Source of the DNA: Actinomadura luteofluorescens
GTDB lineage: Bacteria > Actinomycetota > Actinomycetes > Streptosporangiales > Streptosporangiaceae
Direction: 5' to 3'
NCBI RefSeq assembly: GCF_013409365.1
Contig: NZ_JACCBA010000001.1
Coordinates: forward strand, 5,332,001-5,396,000
DNA: 64,000 bases
Shown here: positions 39,084 to 48,085 of the stretch, piece by piece
How the letters are laid out: each line of letters opens with the position of its first letter
How positions within the stretch are numbered: position 1 is the stretch's first letter
The notes under the pieces: generated by a model
The model's input: only the letters and a program-made list of their open reading frames with translations
What the model was told of the DNA's origin: nothing
Database searches by the model: none
Position numbers and translations under genes: made by a program

Positions 39084-39914
39084 TCAGGAGACGATGTCGC
39101 GTGTCCGGAAGCGGCGGAAGGCCAGGGCGAACAGGACGGCGGCGTAGGAGACGGAGATCGCGGCGCCCTTGGCCATGCCCGCCCACTGGATCTCGGGTTG
39201 CAGGGCGTCCATCCAGGAGTACATCCAGTGCGTCGGGAGGAAGTCGCGCCAGGAGCCGAGCGCGGTGACGGCGTCCAGGATGTTGCTGACGATGACCAGG
39301 CCCACCGCGCCGCCGACGGCGCCGAGGGGGGAGTCGGTCGTCACCGAGAGCAGGAAGGCCAGGGCGGCGACGACGAGCTGCGCGACGAGGGAGTAGCCGA
39401 TGATGATCGCCATGCGGCCGAGCGCGGTGCTCACCGGGACGGTGCCGCCGGTCGGGAGCTCGACGTCGCCCCAGCCGAACCCGGCCGTCCCCGCGACGAG
39501 CGACATCAGCGGCAGGCTGACGACGGCGACGACCGCGTAGGAGAGGGCGACGATCAGCTTCTGGCGCAGCAGCCGGGCGCGCGGCACGGGCGCGGCGAGC
39601 AGGTAGCGCAGGGACGACCAGCCCGCCTCGCTCGCCACCGTGTCACCGCAGAACAGCGCGACCGCGACGACCAGCAGGAACCCCGTCGAGACGAACAGGG
39701 CGAAGAGGGCGAAGTTCAGCGCGGACGACGTGGCGACGTCGACCAGGCTGGGAACGCCGTCCGGCCCCGGATCGCCGCCGATCTTGAACGCCGCGACGAG
39801 CACCCAGGGCAGCACGAGCAGGAACGCGAAGGCGACCAGCGTGCGGCGGCGCCGAAACTGCCGGACGGCCTCGACCCGCAGCGGAAGGGTGCGCCGGACG
39901 TGGTAGGCGGTCAT
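39084..39914 (-). CDS. ABC-2 type transporter permease
   Basis: 276 residues, six hydrophobic segments (TLVAFAFLLVLPWVLVAAF; LFVSTGFLLVVAVALFCGD; VALSYAVVAVVSLPLMSLVAG; and three more). LFCGDTVASEAGWSSLRYLLAAPVPRARLLRQK is the ABC-2 permease signature. Its ATG overlaps the stop of the ATPase fusion, so the two work together. Substrate unknown. Confidence 0.88.
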   Translation of the reverse strand: MTAYHVRRTLPLRVEAVRQFRRRRTLVAFAFLLVLPWVLVAAFKIGGDPGPDGVPSLVDVATSSALNFALFALFVSTGFLLVVAVALFCGDTVASEAGWSSLRYLLAAPVPRARLLRQKLIVALSYAVVAVVSLPLMSLVAGTAGFGWGDVELPTGGTVPVSTALGRMAIIIGYSLVAQLVVAALAFLLSVTTDSPLGAVGGAVGLVIVSNILDAVTALGSWRDFLPTHWMYSWMDALQPEIQWAGMAKGAAISVSYAAVLFALAFRRFRTRDIVS

Positions 39915-42385
39915 GAGCCCTCCCCGATGATCTCCAGGAACGCGTCCTCCAGGCGGCGGCCGGACCCGGTGATCTCGGCGACCGGGCCGGCGGCGACGCG
40001 GCGGCCGCCCGCCATGACGACGGCGTGCGTGCAGGTCTGCTCGACCTCGGCGAGCAGGTGGCTGGAGACGATGACCGTCCGCCCGGCGGCCGCGTACCGG
40101 ACGAGCACCTCACGCATCTCGCGGATCTGGGGCGGGTCGAGGCCGTTGGTGGGTTCGTCCAGGACGAGGAGGTCGGGCAGCCCGAGCATGGCCTGCGCTA
40201 TGGCGAGACGCTGCCGCATCCCCTGCGAGTAGGTGCGGACGGCCCGGTCCAGGGCCGACCCCAGGTTGGCTATCTGGAGCGCCTCGTCCAGGTGGGCCTC
40301 GTCCAAGGGACGTCCTGTGGCGCGCCAGTAGAGGTCCAGGTTGTCGCGACCGGACAGGTGGGGCAGGAACCCAGGCCCCTCTACGAAGGAGCCAAGACGG
40401 GAAAGTACAGGGGCGCCCGGGTACACGCGATGCCCGAAGATGCGGATCGAGCCGGAGTCCGGATGAATCAGGCCCATCAGCATGCGCAGCGTCGTCGTCT
40501 TCCCTGCACCGTTCGGACCCAGGAGCCCCAGCACCTGACCCTTCTCCACCCGGAACGACAGGTCCGAGACGGCGAGGTGCCCGTTCTTGTACGCCTTTGT
40601 TAGCCCCGTTATCTCCAGGGGCACGTCGCTGTCCGTTTCGGCGCCGCGCCTGAGTCGCCCAGGGAGAAGGATGGCGAGCGCCAATGCGACGGCGCCGGCA
40701 GGCAGAGCCCACACCCAGGCGGGCAGAGGCGCCGGCGCGGCCTTCAACGCCGGGACGGACGGGACGGTCAGCGGCGACACCACCTGCACCTTGTACGACG
40801 ACGGCTTGGCGGGTGTCGCGAATCCCATGTCGGTGGTGGCGATGACCAGCCGAAGCCGGTGCCCGCGGTCGAAGCGGTAGTCCATCGCCGGGAGCGTCAC
40901 CTCGACCTCCCCGCCGGACACCCGGAAGGGCGCCGCCAGCCGCCTCGCCGGGGCGGCCGGCCCGCCCGGCGAGACGTCGTAGAGCTTCGCGAACAGCGGC
41001 CCGTCGCCGCTGACCTTGAGCCGGACGGTCGCGGCGCCCGTCAGCCGCAGCGGGCGGCCCAGCGGACGCGTGTCGAAAGTGGCGGTCTGCCCTGGCATGT
41101 CCGAAGGAAGTTGCCCGCCCAGGGAGCCGCCCAGCGACCCGCCCAGGGAACCGAGCGCCCCGAGACCCGGCAGCGCGGAGATCGACGTGGGCGATCCGCC
41201 CGCCGGATTGAAGATCGTCTGCTCGCTCCCGGTCAGCGGCAGCGCCGACGTGTCCCCGGAAAGCCCCGGATACCGCCGCGTCGACGCCTCGTCCACGACG
41301 ACCGCCTGGGTCGAGGAGTCGAGGCCGCCCGCCCGCGTCACGGTGAACCCGTCCGAGGAAGGCGCCGACGACCGCATGAGCCGGGCGTCGAAGAAGTCGC
41401 GCACGAGCCCCTCGACCCGCGCGGTCTCGGGGTCGCCGCCGTCGTGCCCGCCCTGGAACCACACCACCGACACCGGGGCGCCGTTTCGCGCGATCGCCTG
41501 GGCGTTGGCGTCGGCCTGGTCGAGCGGGAACAGCGAGTCGGTCTGCCCCTGGACGAGCAGCGTCGGCACCCTGATCCGGTCGGCGACGGATGCGGGGCTC
41601 GACCGATGCAGCATCGCGATCGCCGATTCGGTGGGGCGGCCCTTCTCCGCCACCTCCTGGTACATCTCGCACACGGAGGGCAGGAAACGCCCGCACGCCG
41701 ACCGGGTCGCGCTGCCCGTGAAGAACAGCCCCGCCCACAGCTTCTTGAAGACGCCGTCCGTGGGCTTCGCGCCGGAGGCGGCATCGGGGAAGAGCGCGCC
41801 GGCCAGGCTGTTCCAGGTGATCTGCGGGGCGATGGCGTCCACCCGCCGGTCGTAGGCGGCGGTCATCAGCGCGATCGCGCCGCCGTAGGACTGTCCCGCC
41901 ATCCCGACGCGCGGGTCGCCGGGCCCGTCGAGCCGGACCTCCGGCCGCCGCGCCAGCCAGTCGATCAGCTGCCGGGTGTCCTTCACCTCGTAGTCGGGGG
42001 AGTTGAGGGCGATCTCGCCGGTCGAGCGCCCGAATCCGCGCGCCGACCAGGCCAGCACCGCGTAGCCGTCGCGGGCGAGGTCGCGGGCCTCGGCCGCGAC
42101 GTCCCGCTTGTCGCCGCCGAAGCCGTGCCCGAGCAGGACCGCCGGGCCCTTCGACCGTCCGACCGGCTTGTAGAACGTCGTGTCGAGCGTGACGCGCTGG
42201 TCGTTCTTGGGCCCGTCGACGACGGTGATGCGCTGTTCGGACGTCCGGACGCGGGCCTCTCCGCCCGCCGCCGCGCCCCAGGCCGCGGCCCCGCCCGCGA
42301 GCACTACGGCGACCGCCGCCGACGCCCAGCGTGCGGGCCGTCCCGTCCTGTCCCACCGCGCCCTGAAAGCGCCCGCCCGCCCCAT
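39911..42385 (-). CDS. Alpha/beta hydrolase - ABC ATPase fusion
   Basis: 824 residues in one uninterrupted frame. Membrane anchor (about 20-42); alpha/beta hydrolase of the X-Pro dipeptidyl-peptidase/CocE class (about 55-340; nucleophile in MAGQSYGGAIAL); a jelly-roll C-terminal domain (about 420-525; YRFDRGHRLRLVIATTD); a second helix (WVWALPAGAVALALAILLPG); then an ABC ATPase with Walker A GPNGAGKTTT, signature SQGMRQRLAIAQ and Walker B LLVLDEPTN. This order puts the hydrolase outside and the ATPase inside, so topology is consistent. Coupled to the permease gene. Probably the export ATPase of an ABC-2 system joined to a surface hydrolase. Confidence 0.85.
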   Translation of the reverse strand: MGRAGAFRARWDRTGRPARWASAAVAVVLAGGAAAWGAAAGGEARVRTSEQRITVVDGPKNDQRVTLDTTFYKPVGRSKGPAVLLGHGFGGDKRDVAAEARDLARDGYAVLAWSARGFGRSTGEIALNSPDYEVKDTRQLIDWLARRPEVRLDGPGDPRVGMAGQSYGGAIALMTAAYDRRVDAIAPQITWNSLAGALFPDAASGAKPTDGVFKKLWAGLFFTGSATRSACGRFLPSVCEMYQEVAEKGRPTESAIAMLHRSSPASVADRIRVPTLLVQGQTDSLFPLDQADANAQAIARNGAPVSVVWFQGGHDGGDPETARVEGLVRDFFDARLMRSSAPSSDGFTVTRAGGLDSSTQAVVVDEASTRRYPGLSGDTSALPLTGSEQTIFNPAGGSPTSISALPGLGALGSLGGSLGGSLGGQLPSDMPGQTATFDTRPLGRPLRLTGAATVRLKVSGDGPLFAKLYDVSPGGPAAPARRLAAPFRVSGGEVEVTLPAMDYRFDRGHRLRLVIATTDMGFATPAKPSSYKVQVVSPLTVPSVPALKAAPAPLPAWVWALPAGAVALALAILLPGRLRRGAETDSDVPLEITGLTKAYKNGHLAVSDLSFRVEKGQVLGLLGPNGAGKTTTLRMLMGLIHPDSGSIRIFGHRVYPGAPVLSRLGSFVEGPGFLPHLSGRDNLDLYWRATGRPLDEAHLDEALQIANLGSALDRAVRTYSQGMRQRLAIAQAMLGLPDLLVLDEPTNGLDPPQIREMREVLVRYAAAGRTVIVSSHLLAEVEQTCTHAVVMAGGRRVAAGPVAEITGSGRRLEDAFLEIIGEGS

Positions 42386-42474
42386 GACCAGAACCCTATG
42401 CGCGCCTCGTGCCCGCCCGCTCCGCCTCGAAGCCGATCCCGCCTGCTCCCGCCGGGGTACGCGGCCCCGTGTCG

Positions 42475-43083
42475 CTACGTCCCGCGGTGGACGGGGGTGG
42501 CGAGGGCGGCGCTGAACATCGCGGTGAGGCGGTCGGTGAGGTCGGCGGGGTCGGCGGCGCGCAGGTCGCCGAGGCCGACCAGGCGCCGCACCGGACCGCC
42601 GCCCATGATGATCGTGGACGCGAGCAGCGCCCGGGCCCGCGCGTCGGGCCCGTCCAGCTGCGCCACCATCGGCTCGACGATCACGTCCTCCAGGTAGCGG
42701 AGCAGGATCTCCTTGACCTCGGGGTGGCCGGCCGACCGGTCGAGCATCCGGGACATGGCGGTGACCGAGCGCTGGTCGACCTGCCGGACGAAGTGCTCGG
42801 CGAGCCGGCGCGGCAGCCCCTCGGGGGCGCCCGCGATGACGCCGCGGATCACCGACTCCCCGGCCAGCACCTCGCCGAACAGCGCCGCCTTGGAGCCGAA
42901 GTAGCGGTGGACCAGCGCCGTGTTCGCCTCGGCGCGCCCGGCGATCATGCGGACGGTGACGCCGTCGTAGCCGTGCTCGCCGAACAGGTCGCGGGCGGCG
43001 TCCAGGATGCGGCGCCGGGTCGCCTCCCGGTCGCGCTTGCGCCGCCGCGCCACCGCGGCCTCGGTCTGTTCCTCGAACCGCAT
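42475..43083 (-). CDS. TetR-family regulator
   Basis: 202 residues. HTH at about 22-66 (RRRILDAARDLFGEHGYDGVTVRMIAGRAEANTALVHRYFGSKAALFGEVL). The C-terminal domain resembles TetR_C of the AcrR type. It lies divergent from an MFS exporter (120-base gap) and 89 bases upstream of the hydrolase-ABC operon on the same strand, so either may be its target. Confidence 0.88.
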   Translation of the reverse strand: MRFEEQTEAAVARRRKRDREATRRRILDAARDLFGEHGYDGVTVRMIAGRAEANTALVHRYFGSKAALFGEVLAGESVIRGVIAGAPEGLPRRLAEHFVRQVDQRSVTAMSRMLDRSAGHPEVKEILLRYLEDVIVEPMVAQLDGPDARARALLASTIIMGGGPVRRLVGLGDLRAADPADLTDRLTAMFSAALATPVHRGT

Positions 43084-43120
43084 TCCGCCAGCCCCCGGTC
43101 AACGTTACAGTCCGTGTCTA

Positions 43121-43158
43121 TTATGTACCGAGTTGCAAGTAAACAAGCGTCTACATAA
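43121..43158. promoter_or_regulatory. Candidate TetR operator
   Basis: TTATGTA (43121-43127) and TACATAA (43152-43158) are perfect inverted arms 24 bases apart, enclosing TTGCAAGTAAACAAGC. The segment is AT-rich and sits in the shared TetR/MFS promoter region. A dimeric TetR usually prefers a tighter palindrome, so the exact limits are uncertain. Confidence 0.45.
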
Positions 43159-43203
43159 GGTATATGCAAAACACAGGTAATTCATCTGAGTTGTGGGGGC
43201 AAT

Positions 43204-45798
43204 GTGGCTCAGGCGAGCGTGGCGTCGCACGGCCCGGCGGCGCCAGAGCAAGCGAGACCGCACTACACGCACCGACAGATCCTGGAGATCCTCGCCGGTC
43301 TGATGATGGCGATGCTGACGTCGATGATCTCGACGTCGGTGGTCGCCACCGCGCTGCCGACGATCGTCGGTGACCTCGGCGGCCAGGACAAGCTCTCCTG
43401 GGTCGCGAGCGCGTCGCTGCTGACCATGACGGCGTCCACGCCGCTGTGGGGCAAGCTGTCGGACATCGCCGGCCGCAAGCTCATGTTCCAGACCGCCCTG
43501 ATCATCTTCGTGGCGGCCTCGGTGGGCGCGGGGCTGTCGCAGAACATCGGCCAGCTCATCGCGGCCCGCGCGTTCCAGGGCCTCGGCGTCGGCGGCCTGT
43601 CGGCGCTGGCCCAGGTCATCCTCGGCGACGTCGTGGAGCCCCGGCAGCGCGGCCGCTACGCCGGGTTCATGGGCGCGGTGTTCGGCGTCTCGACCGTCGC
43701 CGGCCCGCTGCTCGGCGGGTTCATCGTGGACGCCGACAGCCTCGGCTGGCGCTGGTGCTTCTACGTGTGCGTGCCGCTCGCGGTCGTCGCGTTCCTCGTC
43801 ATCCAGAAGGTGCTCAAGCTGCCGAAGGTGCGCCGCGACACCCGCATCGACGTCTTCGGCGCGTTCACCATCACCGGCAGCGCCGCCGTGCTGATGCTGG
43901 TGCTGTCCATGGGCGGGGCGGAGTTCGAGTGGAACTCCCAGTGGACCTACATCCTGCTCGGCGCCGCCGCGGTGCTGCTCGTCCTGGCGATCGTCGCCGA
44001 GCGCATCGCGCGCGACCCGATCCTGCCGCCCCGGCTGTTCCGCAACCCCACGTTCCTGCTGACCTCGTTCGTCTCCGTCTGCGTCGGCATGGCGATGTTC
44101 GGCGTGATGATCTACATGCCGCAGTACCTGCAGATCGTCAAGGGGATGAGCCCGACGGCGTCCGGCCTGATGACGCTGCCGCTGGTCGTCGGGATGCTCG
44201 TCACCTCCACCGGCTCGGGCCAGTTCGTCACCCGGACGGGCCGCTACAAGATCTTCCCGGTGGTCGGGCTGCTGTGCGTCGCCGGCGGGCTGTACCTGCT
44301 GTCGCTGCTGCACACCGACTCGCCCAAGATCATCGTTGGTGCGGACCTCGCCGTCCTCGGCGTCGGGATGGGCCTCAGCCTGCAGATCCTCATCCTCGCC
44401 GCGCAGAACGCCGCCGCTCCCGCCGACCTCGCCTCCACCACGTCCGGCGTCTCCTTCTTCCGCAACCTCGGCGGCGCGATGGGCGTGGCCGCGTTCGGCG
44501 CGATCCTCACCAACCGGGTCGCGGACGAGATCATCAGCGGCTTCCGCTCGGCGGGCATCCCCGTGCCGGCCGGCGGCGGCGCGACCAACCTCGGCTCCCC
44601 GGAGGAGATCAGCAAGCTCGACCCGCAGGTCAGGGGCATCATCCAGGACGCCTTCACCGACTCGCTGCAGACCGTCTTCCTCGTCGGCATCCCCGTCGCC
44701 CTGGTGGGCTTCCTCGCGATGCTGGCGCTGAAGGAGCTCCCGCTGCGCGGCTCGGCGCACCGCGGCAAGGGCGCGCCGCCACCCGCGCCCGCGACCGACG
44801 TCCCCGCGGAGAGCGGCGTCGTGCGCCCGCCGTCCGCGGGGGTGCGGACGGGCGCGGTCGGTGCGGTCGGCGCGGGCAGGCACGCGCGCGGCAACGGCCA
44901 TCTGGACGACGGCCGCTACGCCACCGTCGCCGCGCCGCCGGCCCCGCCCGCCCACACGGCGGAGACCCCGGCCGCCGCTGAGCTGGCGGCCCAGGCGAAG
45001 CTCCTCGCCCAGCAGATCGAGCAGAACGCCCACGGCGGCGGCGTCCAGGTGCGCGGCGTCGTCCGGACGCGCGACGGGGAGCCCGTCCCGTCCGCCGCCC
45101 TCACCCTCATCGGCGTGGACGGCCACCAGCTCGCCCGCGCCATCACCGGCGAGGACGGGCGGTACGCGCTGCCGACGCCCGGCCCCGGCAGCTACGTGCT
45201 GATCGCCGCGACCGGCGGGCACGAGCCGCAGGCCGCGACGCTCGTCGTCGGGGACCGGCCGGTCGAGTTCGACCTGCTGCTGGCCGGCAGCGGCGGCCTC
45301 GTCGGCACGGTCCGCAGCGCCGACGGCACCCCCATCGTGAACGCGATGGTCGTCGTCACCGACGTGCGCGGCGACGTCGTCGGCACGGGCCGCACCGACG
45401 CCGACGGCCGCTACACGTTCAAGGACATCGTGGCCGGCGGCTACACGCTCGCCGTCAGCGCCGCCGCGCACCGCCCGGTCGCGATGCCGGTGGAGGTGAC
45501 CGGGAACGGCCAGACGCGGCTGGACGTCGAGATGCCGCCCGGCGCCCGGATCCGCGGAACGGTCCGCAACGAGTCGGGCGAGGCGGTCGGGGACGCGCGC
45601 GTCACGCTCGTCGACGCCGCCGGCAACGTCGTCGCGATGGTCATCACCGGCCCGGACGGCGAGTACGCCTTCACCGACCTCACCGGCGGCCAGTACACGG
45701 TGATCGCGTCCGGATATCCTCCGGTCGCAACGGGTCTGTCGCTTTCCGGCGGCGGGCTGGACGACCACGACCTCAAGCTCGGCTACCCGGACGAGTGA
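43204..45798 (+). CDS. MFS (DHA2) transporter with three carboxypeptidase-regulatory-like domains
   Basis: 864 residues. Residues 20-525 are a 14-helix EmrB/QacA-type proton antiporter (TSVVATALPTIVGDLGG; WGKLSDIAGRKLMFQ; VLGDVVEPRQRGRYAGFMGAVFG). After a proline/alanine linker come three CnaB-like beta-sandwich repeats (about 610-690, 700-775, 780-860), each with the pattern GxVRxxxGxPVxxAxVTLxDxxG...DGxYxFxDLxxGxYTLxAxA. Such domains are normally extracellular, whereas a 14-helix protein would have its C-terminus inside. GTG start; TetR is divergent. Confidence 0.9.
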   Translation: MAQASVASHGPAAPEQARPHYTHRQILEILAGLMMAMLTSMISTSVVATALPTIVGDLGGQDKLSWVASASLLTMTASTPLWGKLSDIAGRKLMFQTALIIFVAASVGAGLSQNIGQLIAARAFQGLGVGGLSALAQVILGDVVEPRQRGRYAGFMGAVFGVSTVAGPLLGGFIVDADSLGWRWCFYVCVPLAVVAFLVIQKVLKLPKVRRDTRIDVFGAFTITGSAAVLMLVLSMGGAEFEWNSQWTYILLGAAAVLLVLAIVAERIARDPILPPRLFRNPTFLLTSFVSVCVGMAMFGVMIYMPQYLQIVKGMSPTASGLMTLPLVVGMLVTSTGSGQFVTRTGRYKIFPVVGLLCVAGGLYLLSLLHTDSPKIIVGADLAVLGVGMGLSLQILILAAQNAAAPADLASTTSGVSFFRNLGGAMGVAAFGAILTNRVADEIISGFRSAGIPVPAGGGATNLGSPEEISKLDPQVRGIIQDAFTDSLQTVFLVGIPVALVGFLAMLALKELPLRGSAHRGKGAPPPAPATDVPAESGVVRPPSAGVRTGAVGAVGAGRHARGNGHLDDGRYATVAAPPAPPAHTAETPAAAELAAQAKLLAQQIEQNAHGGGVQVRGVVRTRDGEPVPSAALTLIGVDGHQLARAITGEDGRYALPTPGPGSYVLIAATGGHEPQAATLVVGDRPVEFDLLLAGSGGLVGTVRSADGTPIVNAMVVVTDVRGDVVGTGRTDADGRYTFKDIVAGGYTLAVSAAAHRPVAMPVEVTGNGQTRLDVEMPPGARIRGTVRNESGEAVGDARVTLVDAAGNVVAMVITGPDGEYAFTDLTGGQYTVIASGYPPVATGLSLSGGGLDDHDLKLGYPDE

Positions 45799-46697
45799 CG
45801 GACGCGAGCGAGCCGGGCCGCCCGCACGACGGCGGCCACGAGACACGGAACCTGGAGTGCGGGTCGTTGATGGATGCGAACCGAGGTCTGCGCGGGACGG
45901 TGCGGACGAAGGACGGCTGGGCGGTGCGGCACGCCATCGTCACGGTCACGAACCTGGCGGGCGACCAGGTCGCGCGGGAGCAGACCGGGGAGGACGGCGT
46001 GCTCGCCGCCGGTCCGCTGCCCCCCGGCACCTACACGGTGATCGTGACGGCCATGGGGTTCCAGCCGGCCGCCTCGACGATGATCGTGTCCAGCGCGGGC
46101 ACCGCCGACATCGGGAAGATGATCCTCGGCCGGGCGGGCGGCACCGAGCTCCCGCCGCCCGGCGTCTGGACGATCGACCCGGCGCACTCCAACATCGGCG
46201 CCGTCGCGCAGCACCTCGGCCTGTCGAGCGTCCGCGGCCGGTTCGCCGCCTTCGAGGGACGCATCGAGATCGCCGAGCCGGTCGAGGAGTCCCGCGTCAC
46301 GGCGCGCATCGAGGCGGCGTCCATCGAGACCGGCAACAAGACGCGCGACGACCACCTGCGCTCGGCCGACTTCCTGAACGCCGACGTCCACCCCGTCCTC
46401 ACCTACGAGGGCGACGGGCTGACCGGCGCCGGCCCCGACCGCTGGACGGTGCACGGCCGTCTCACCCTCAACGGCATCACCCAGCCGGTCGACCTCGACA
46501 TGATCTATCTCGGCATGGGCTCCGACCCCTGGGGCGGCCTCCGCGCCGCGTTCCGCGCGACCGCCGAGCTCCCCCGTACCGACTTCGGCATCCGCTTCAA
46601 CCAGATCCTGGAAGCGGGCATCTCCCTGGTCGGCGAAAGCCTGAAGGTCGAACTGGAGATCCAGGCAGTCCAGGGAGAAGACCTCCCAGCGACCTGA
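45795..46697 (+). CDS. YceI-family protein with N-terminal regulatory-like domain
   Basis: 300 residues. Residues 30-110 are one carboxypeptidase-regulatory-like domain (LRGTVRTKDGWAVRHAIVTVTN, GPLPPGTYTVIVTAMGFQP); 120-297 are a YceI lipocalin-like domain (WTIDPAHSNIGAVAQHLGLSSVRGRF; RDDHLRSADFLNADVHPVLTY) that binds polyisoprenoid or amphipathic molecules. The GTG at 45795 overlaps the transporter stop; an ATG at 45870 is the alternative. No signal peptide is visible from either. Confidence 0.85.
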   Translation: MTDASEPGRPHDGGHETRNLECGSLMDANRGLRGTVRTKDGWAVRHAIVTVTNLAGDQVAREQTGEDGVLAAGPLPPGTYTVIVTAMGFQPAASTMIVSSAGTADIGKMILGRAGGTELPPPGVWTIDPAHSNIGAVAQHLGLSSVRGRFAAFEGRIEIAEPVEESRVTARIEAASIETGNKTRDDHLRSADFLNADVHPVLTYEGDGLTGAGPDRWTVHGRLTLNGITQPVDLDMIYLGMGSDPWGGLRAAFRATAELPRTDFGIRFNQILEAGISLVGESLKVELEIQAVQGEDLPAT

Positions 46698-46732
46698 CGA
46701 CCCGCTCCCTGGGCCACTACCGCGGCCACACG

Positions 46733-46877
46733 ACGGTTGCGATCGCGTCCGAAGGCAGATTCGAGCGAAGCAAGAATCTGATCGCGCAGCGAGCCGCAAG
46801 GCGAGCCGGAGCGATGCCAGCGATCGCCCGCTTTTTCGACGATGGAGGGCCGCCAGGCCCGAAGGAGGAGAGAAAGC
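46733..46877 (-). repeat. Dispersed repeat, copy 2 (inverted)
   Basis: The reverse complement of this 145-base segment aligns with 19146-19288 almost end to end. It again lies just after a gene stop (YceI) and directly before the convergent gene end at 46880, so both copies sit in 3' intergenic positions. Confidence 0.75.
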
Positions 46878-46879
46878 AA

Positions 46880-47902
46880 TTAATACCGGAGCTGGCGGAC
46901 CAGGGCGTTCGCTGAGGGGCGGTCGGGGGAGCCGGTGACGATGACTTTTCCGTCGGTGATGGCCATGTCGACGCGGGGCAGGGTGACCAGGCGGTCGCGG
47001 ACGACGAAGGCGAGGTCGCGGCCGACCGTCGCGCGGGTCAGTTGGGCGAACGCGCGGCGGTCGGCGGGGCGCAGCGTCACCGCCACGTCGTAGCCGCCCG
47101 GCTTCACCCGCGACTTCTGGACGCGCAGGTCGGCGACCTTGTGGATCGCGATCCCCTGGGTGAGCCGGTAGCAGGTCGCCCCGGTGGCGGCCTGCCCGGT
47201 GATGCCCTGCGTCCCGGCGGGGCACTGGCCCGGCAGCACCTGCGCGACGGGGTAGATGTGCAGCGGCGCGGCCAGCGCGACGGGCCGCGTCCGCATCGAG
47301 GACGCGATCATCCCGCCGGTCACCGCGACGGCCGCGATCAGCAGGCCCAGCGTGAGCACCATGACCAGCAGCGCCGACCGGTGCTGGTCGGCGGCCCTCG
47401 CGGGCGCGGCCTCCCGGTACGCGCGGCCCTGCCGCCGCGCCGCCCGGCTCCGCTTCATCTCCGCGGCCTCCCGCTGCCGCTGGGCCGCTCGCGCCCGGCG
47501 CCGCTCGGCCTCCGTGCCGGGCGGCCGCGTGGCCGCGGGCAGGACCGCCGTCGTGGCCTCGGGGCGCCGGCCGCCGTCGCGCAGGCTCTCCTGGCCCAGC
47601 GCCTCCGCGGGGTCGCGTCCCGGCTCGGGCCCGGCCTTCATGGGACGGGTCCGTCCGGGCGCGGTCTCGCCGGGCGGGACGGGGACGGGGGGCCGGGGCG
47701 GCGCCGCCGGTTGTGGCGCTGTCGTCGCGGTGGAGTCTTCGGGGATGAGCGGGGTGGGCGGGGGCGGCGACTTCAGGGCCGGTCCGGGGGTCGCCGGTTC
47801 GGCGGACGGGGCGGGAGGCGCCGGGGCGGGTGCGGGCTCCTCGTCCCGCTGACGGCCTTTGTTACGGCGCGGTACGACCCGCATCGCCACCTCCCGGTCC
47901 AT
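46880..47902 (-). CDS. Membrane-anchored protein with SecD P1-head-like domain
   Basis: 340 residues. Residues 1-165 are cytoplasmic and proline/arginine-rich; one helix (SALLVMVLTLGLLIAAVAVTGGMIAS); then an external domain with two cysteines (PGQCPAGT, ATCYRL). The segment FAQLTRATVGRDLAFVVRDRLVTLPRVDMAITDGKVIVTG resembles the P1 head of SecD, as seen in several actinomycete proteins. ATG at 47902 follows GAGGAG; an ATG at 47884 follows GGGAGG and is equally good. Function unknown. Confidence 0.7.
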   Translation of the reverse strand: MDREVAMRVVPRRNKGRQRDEEPAPAPAPPAPSAEPATPGPALKSPPPPTPLIPEDSTATTAPQPAAPPRPPVPVPPGETAPGRTRPMKAGPEPGRDPAEALGQESLRDGGRRPEATTAVLPAATRPPGTEAERRRARAAQRQREAAEMKRSRAARRQGRAYREAAPARAADQHRSALLVMVLTLGLLIAAVAVTGGMIASSMRTRPVALAAPLHIYPVAQVLPGQCPAGTQGITGQAATGATCYRLTQGIAIHKVADLRVQKSRVKPGGYDVAVTLRPADRRAFAQLTRATVGRDLAFVVRDRLVTLPRVDMAITDGKVIVTGSPDRPSANALVRQLRY

Positions 47903-48025
47903 GATCTCCTCAGTCTGTCAGGCGGGGACGCCGCCGCGCACGACGTCCCGCCCGGAAGACCACCGCGGATCGCCGGACTCCCGGCACGTGAGAACCGTGC
48001 CCCGTTCGCGGGGCCTCCAAGCGCG

Positions 48026-48064
48026 CGCAGGCCCGGCCCCCGGTGACGCGGGGCCGGGCCTGCG
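48026..48064 (-). terminator. Hairpin terminator after korB
   Basis: CGCAGGCCCGGCCCC and GGGGCCGGGCCTGCG form a perfect 15-bp stem with a 9-base loop, 22 bases beyond the korB stop. No T-run, as is usual in high-GC actinomycetes. Confidence 0.75.
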
Positions 48065-48085
48065 GAGACGCCGGGAAAACCGCCG

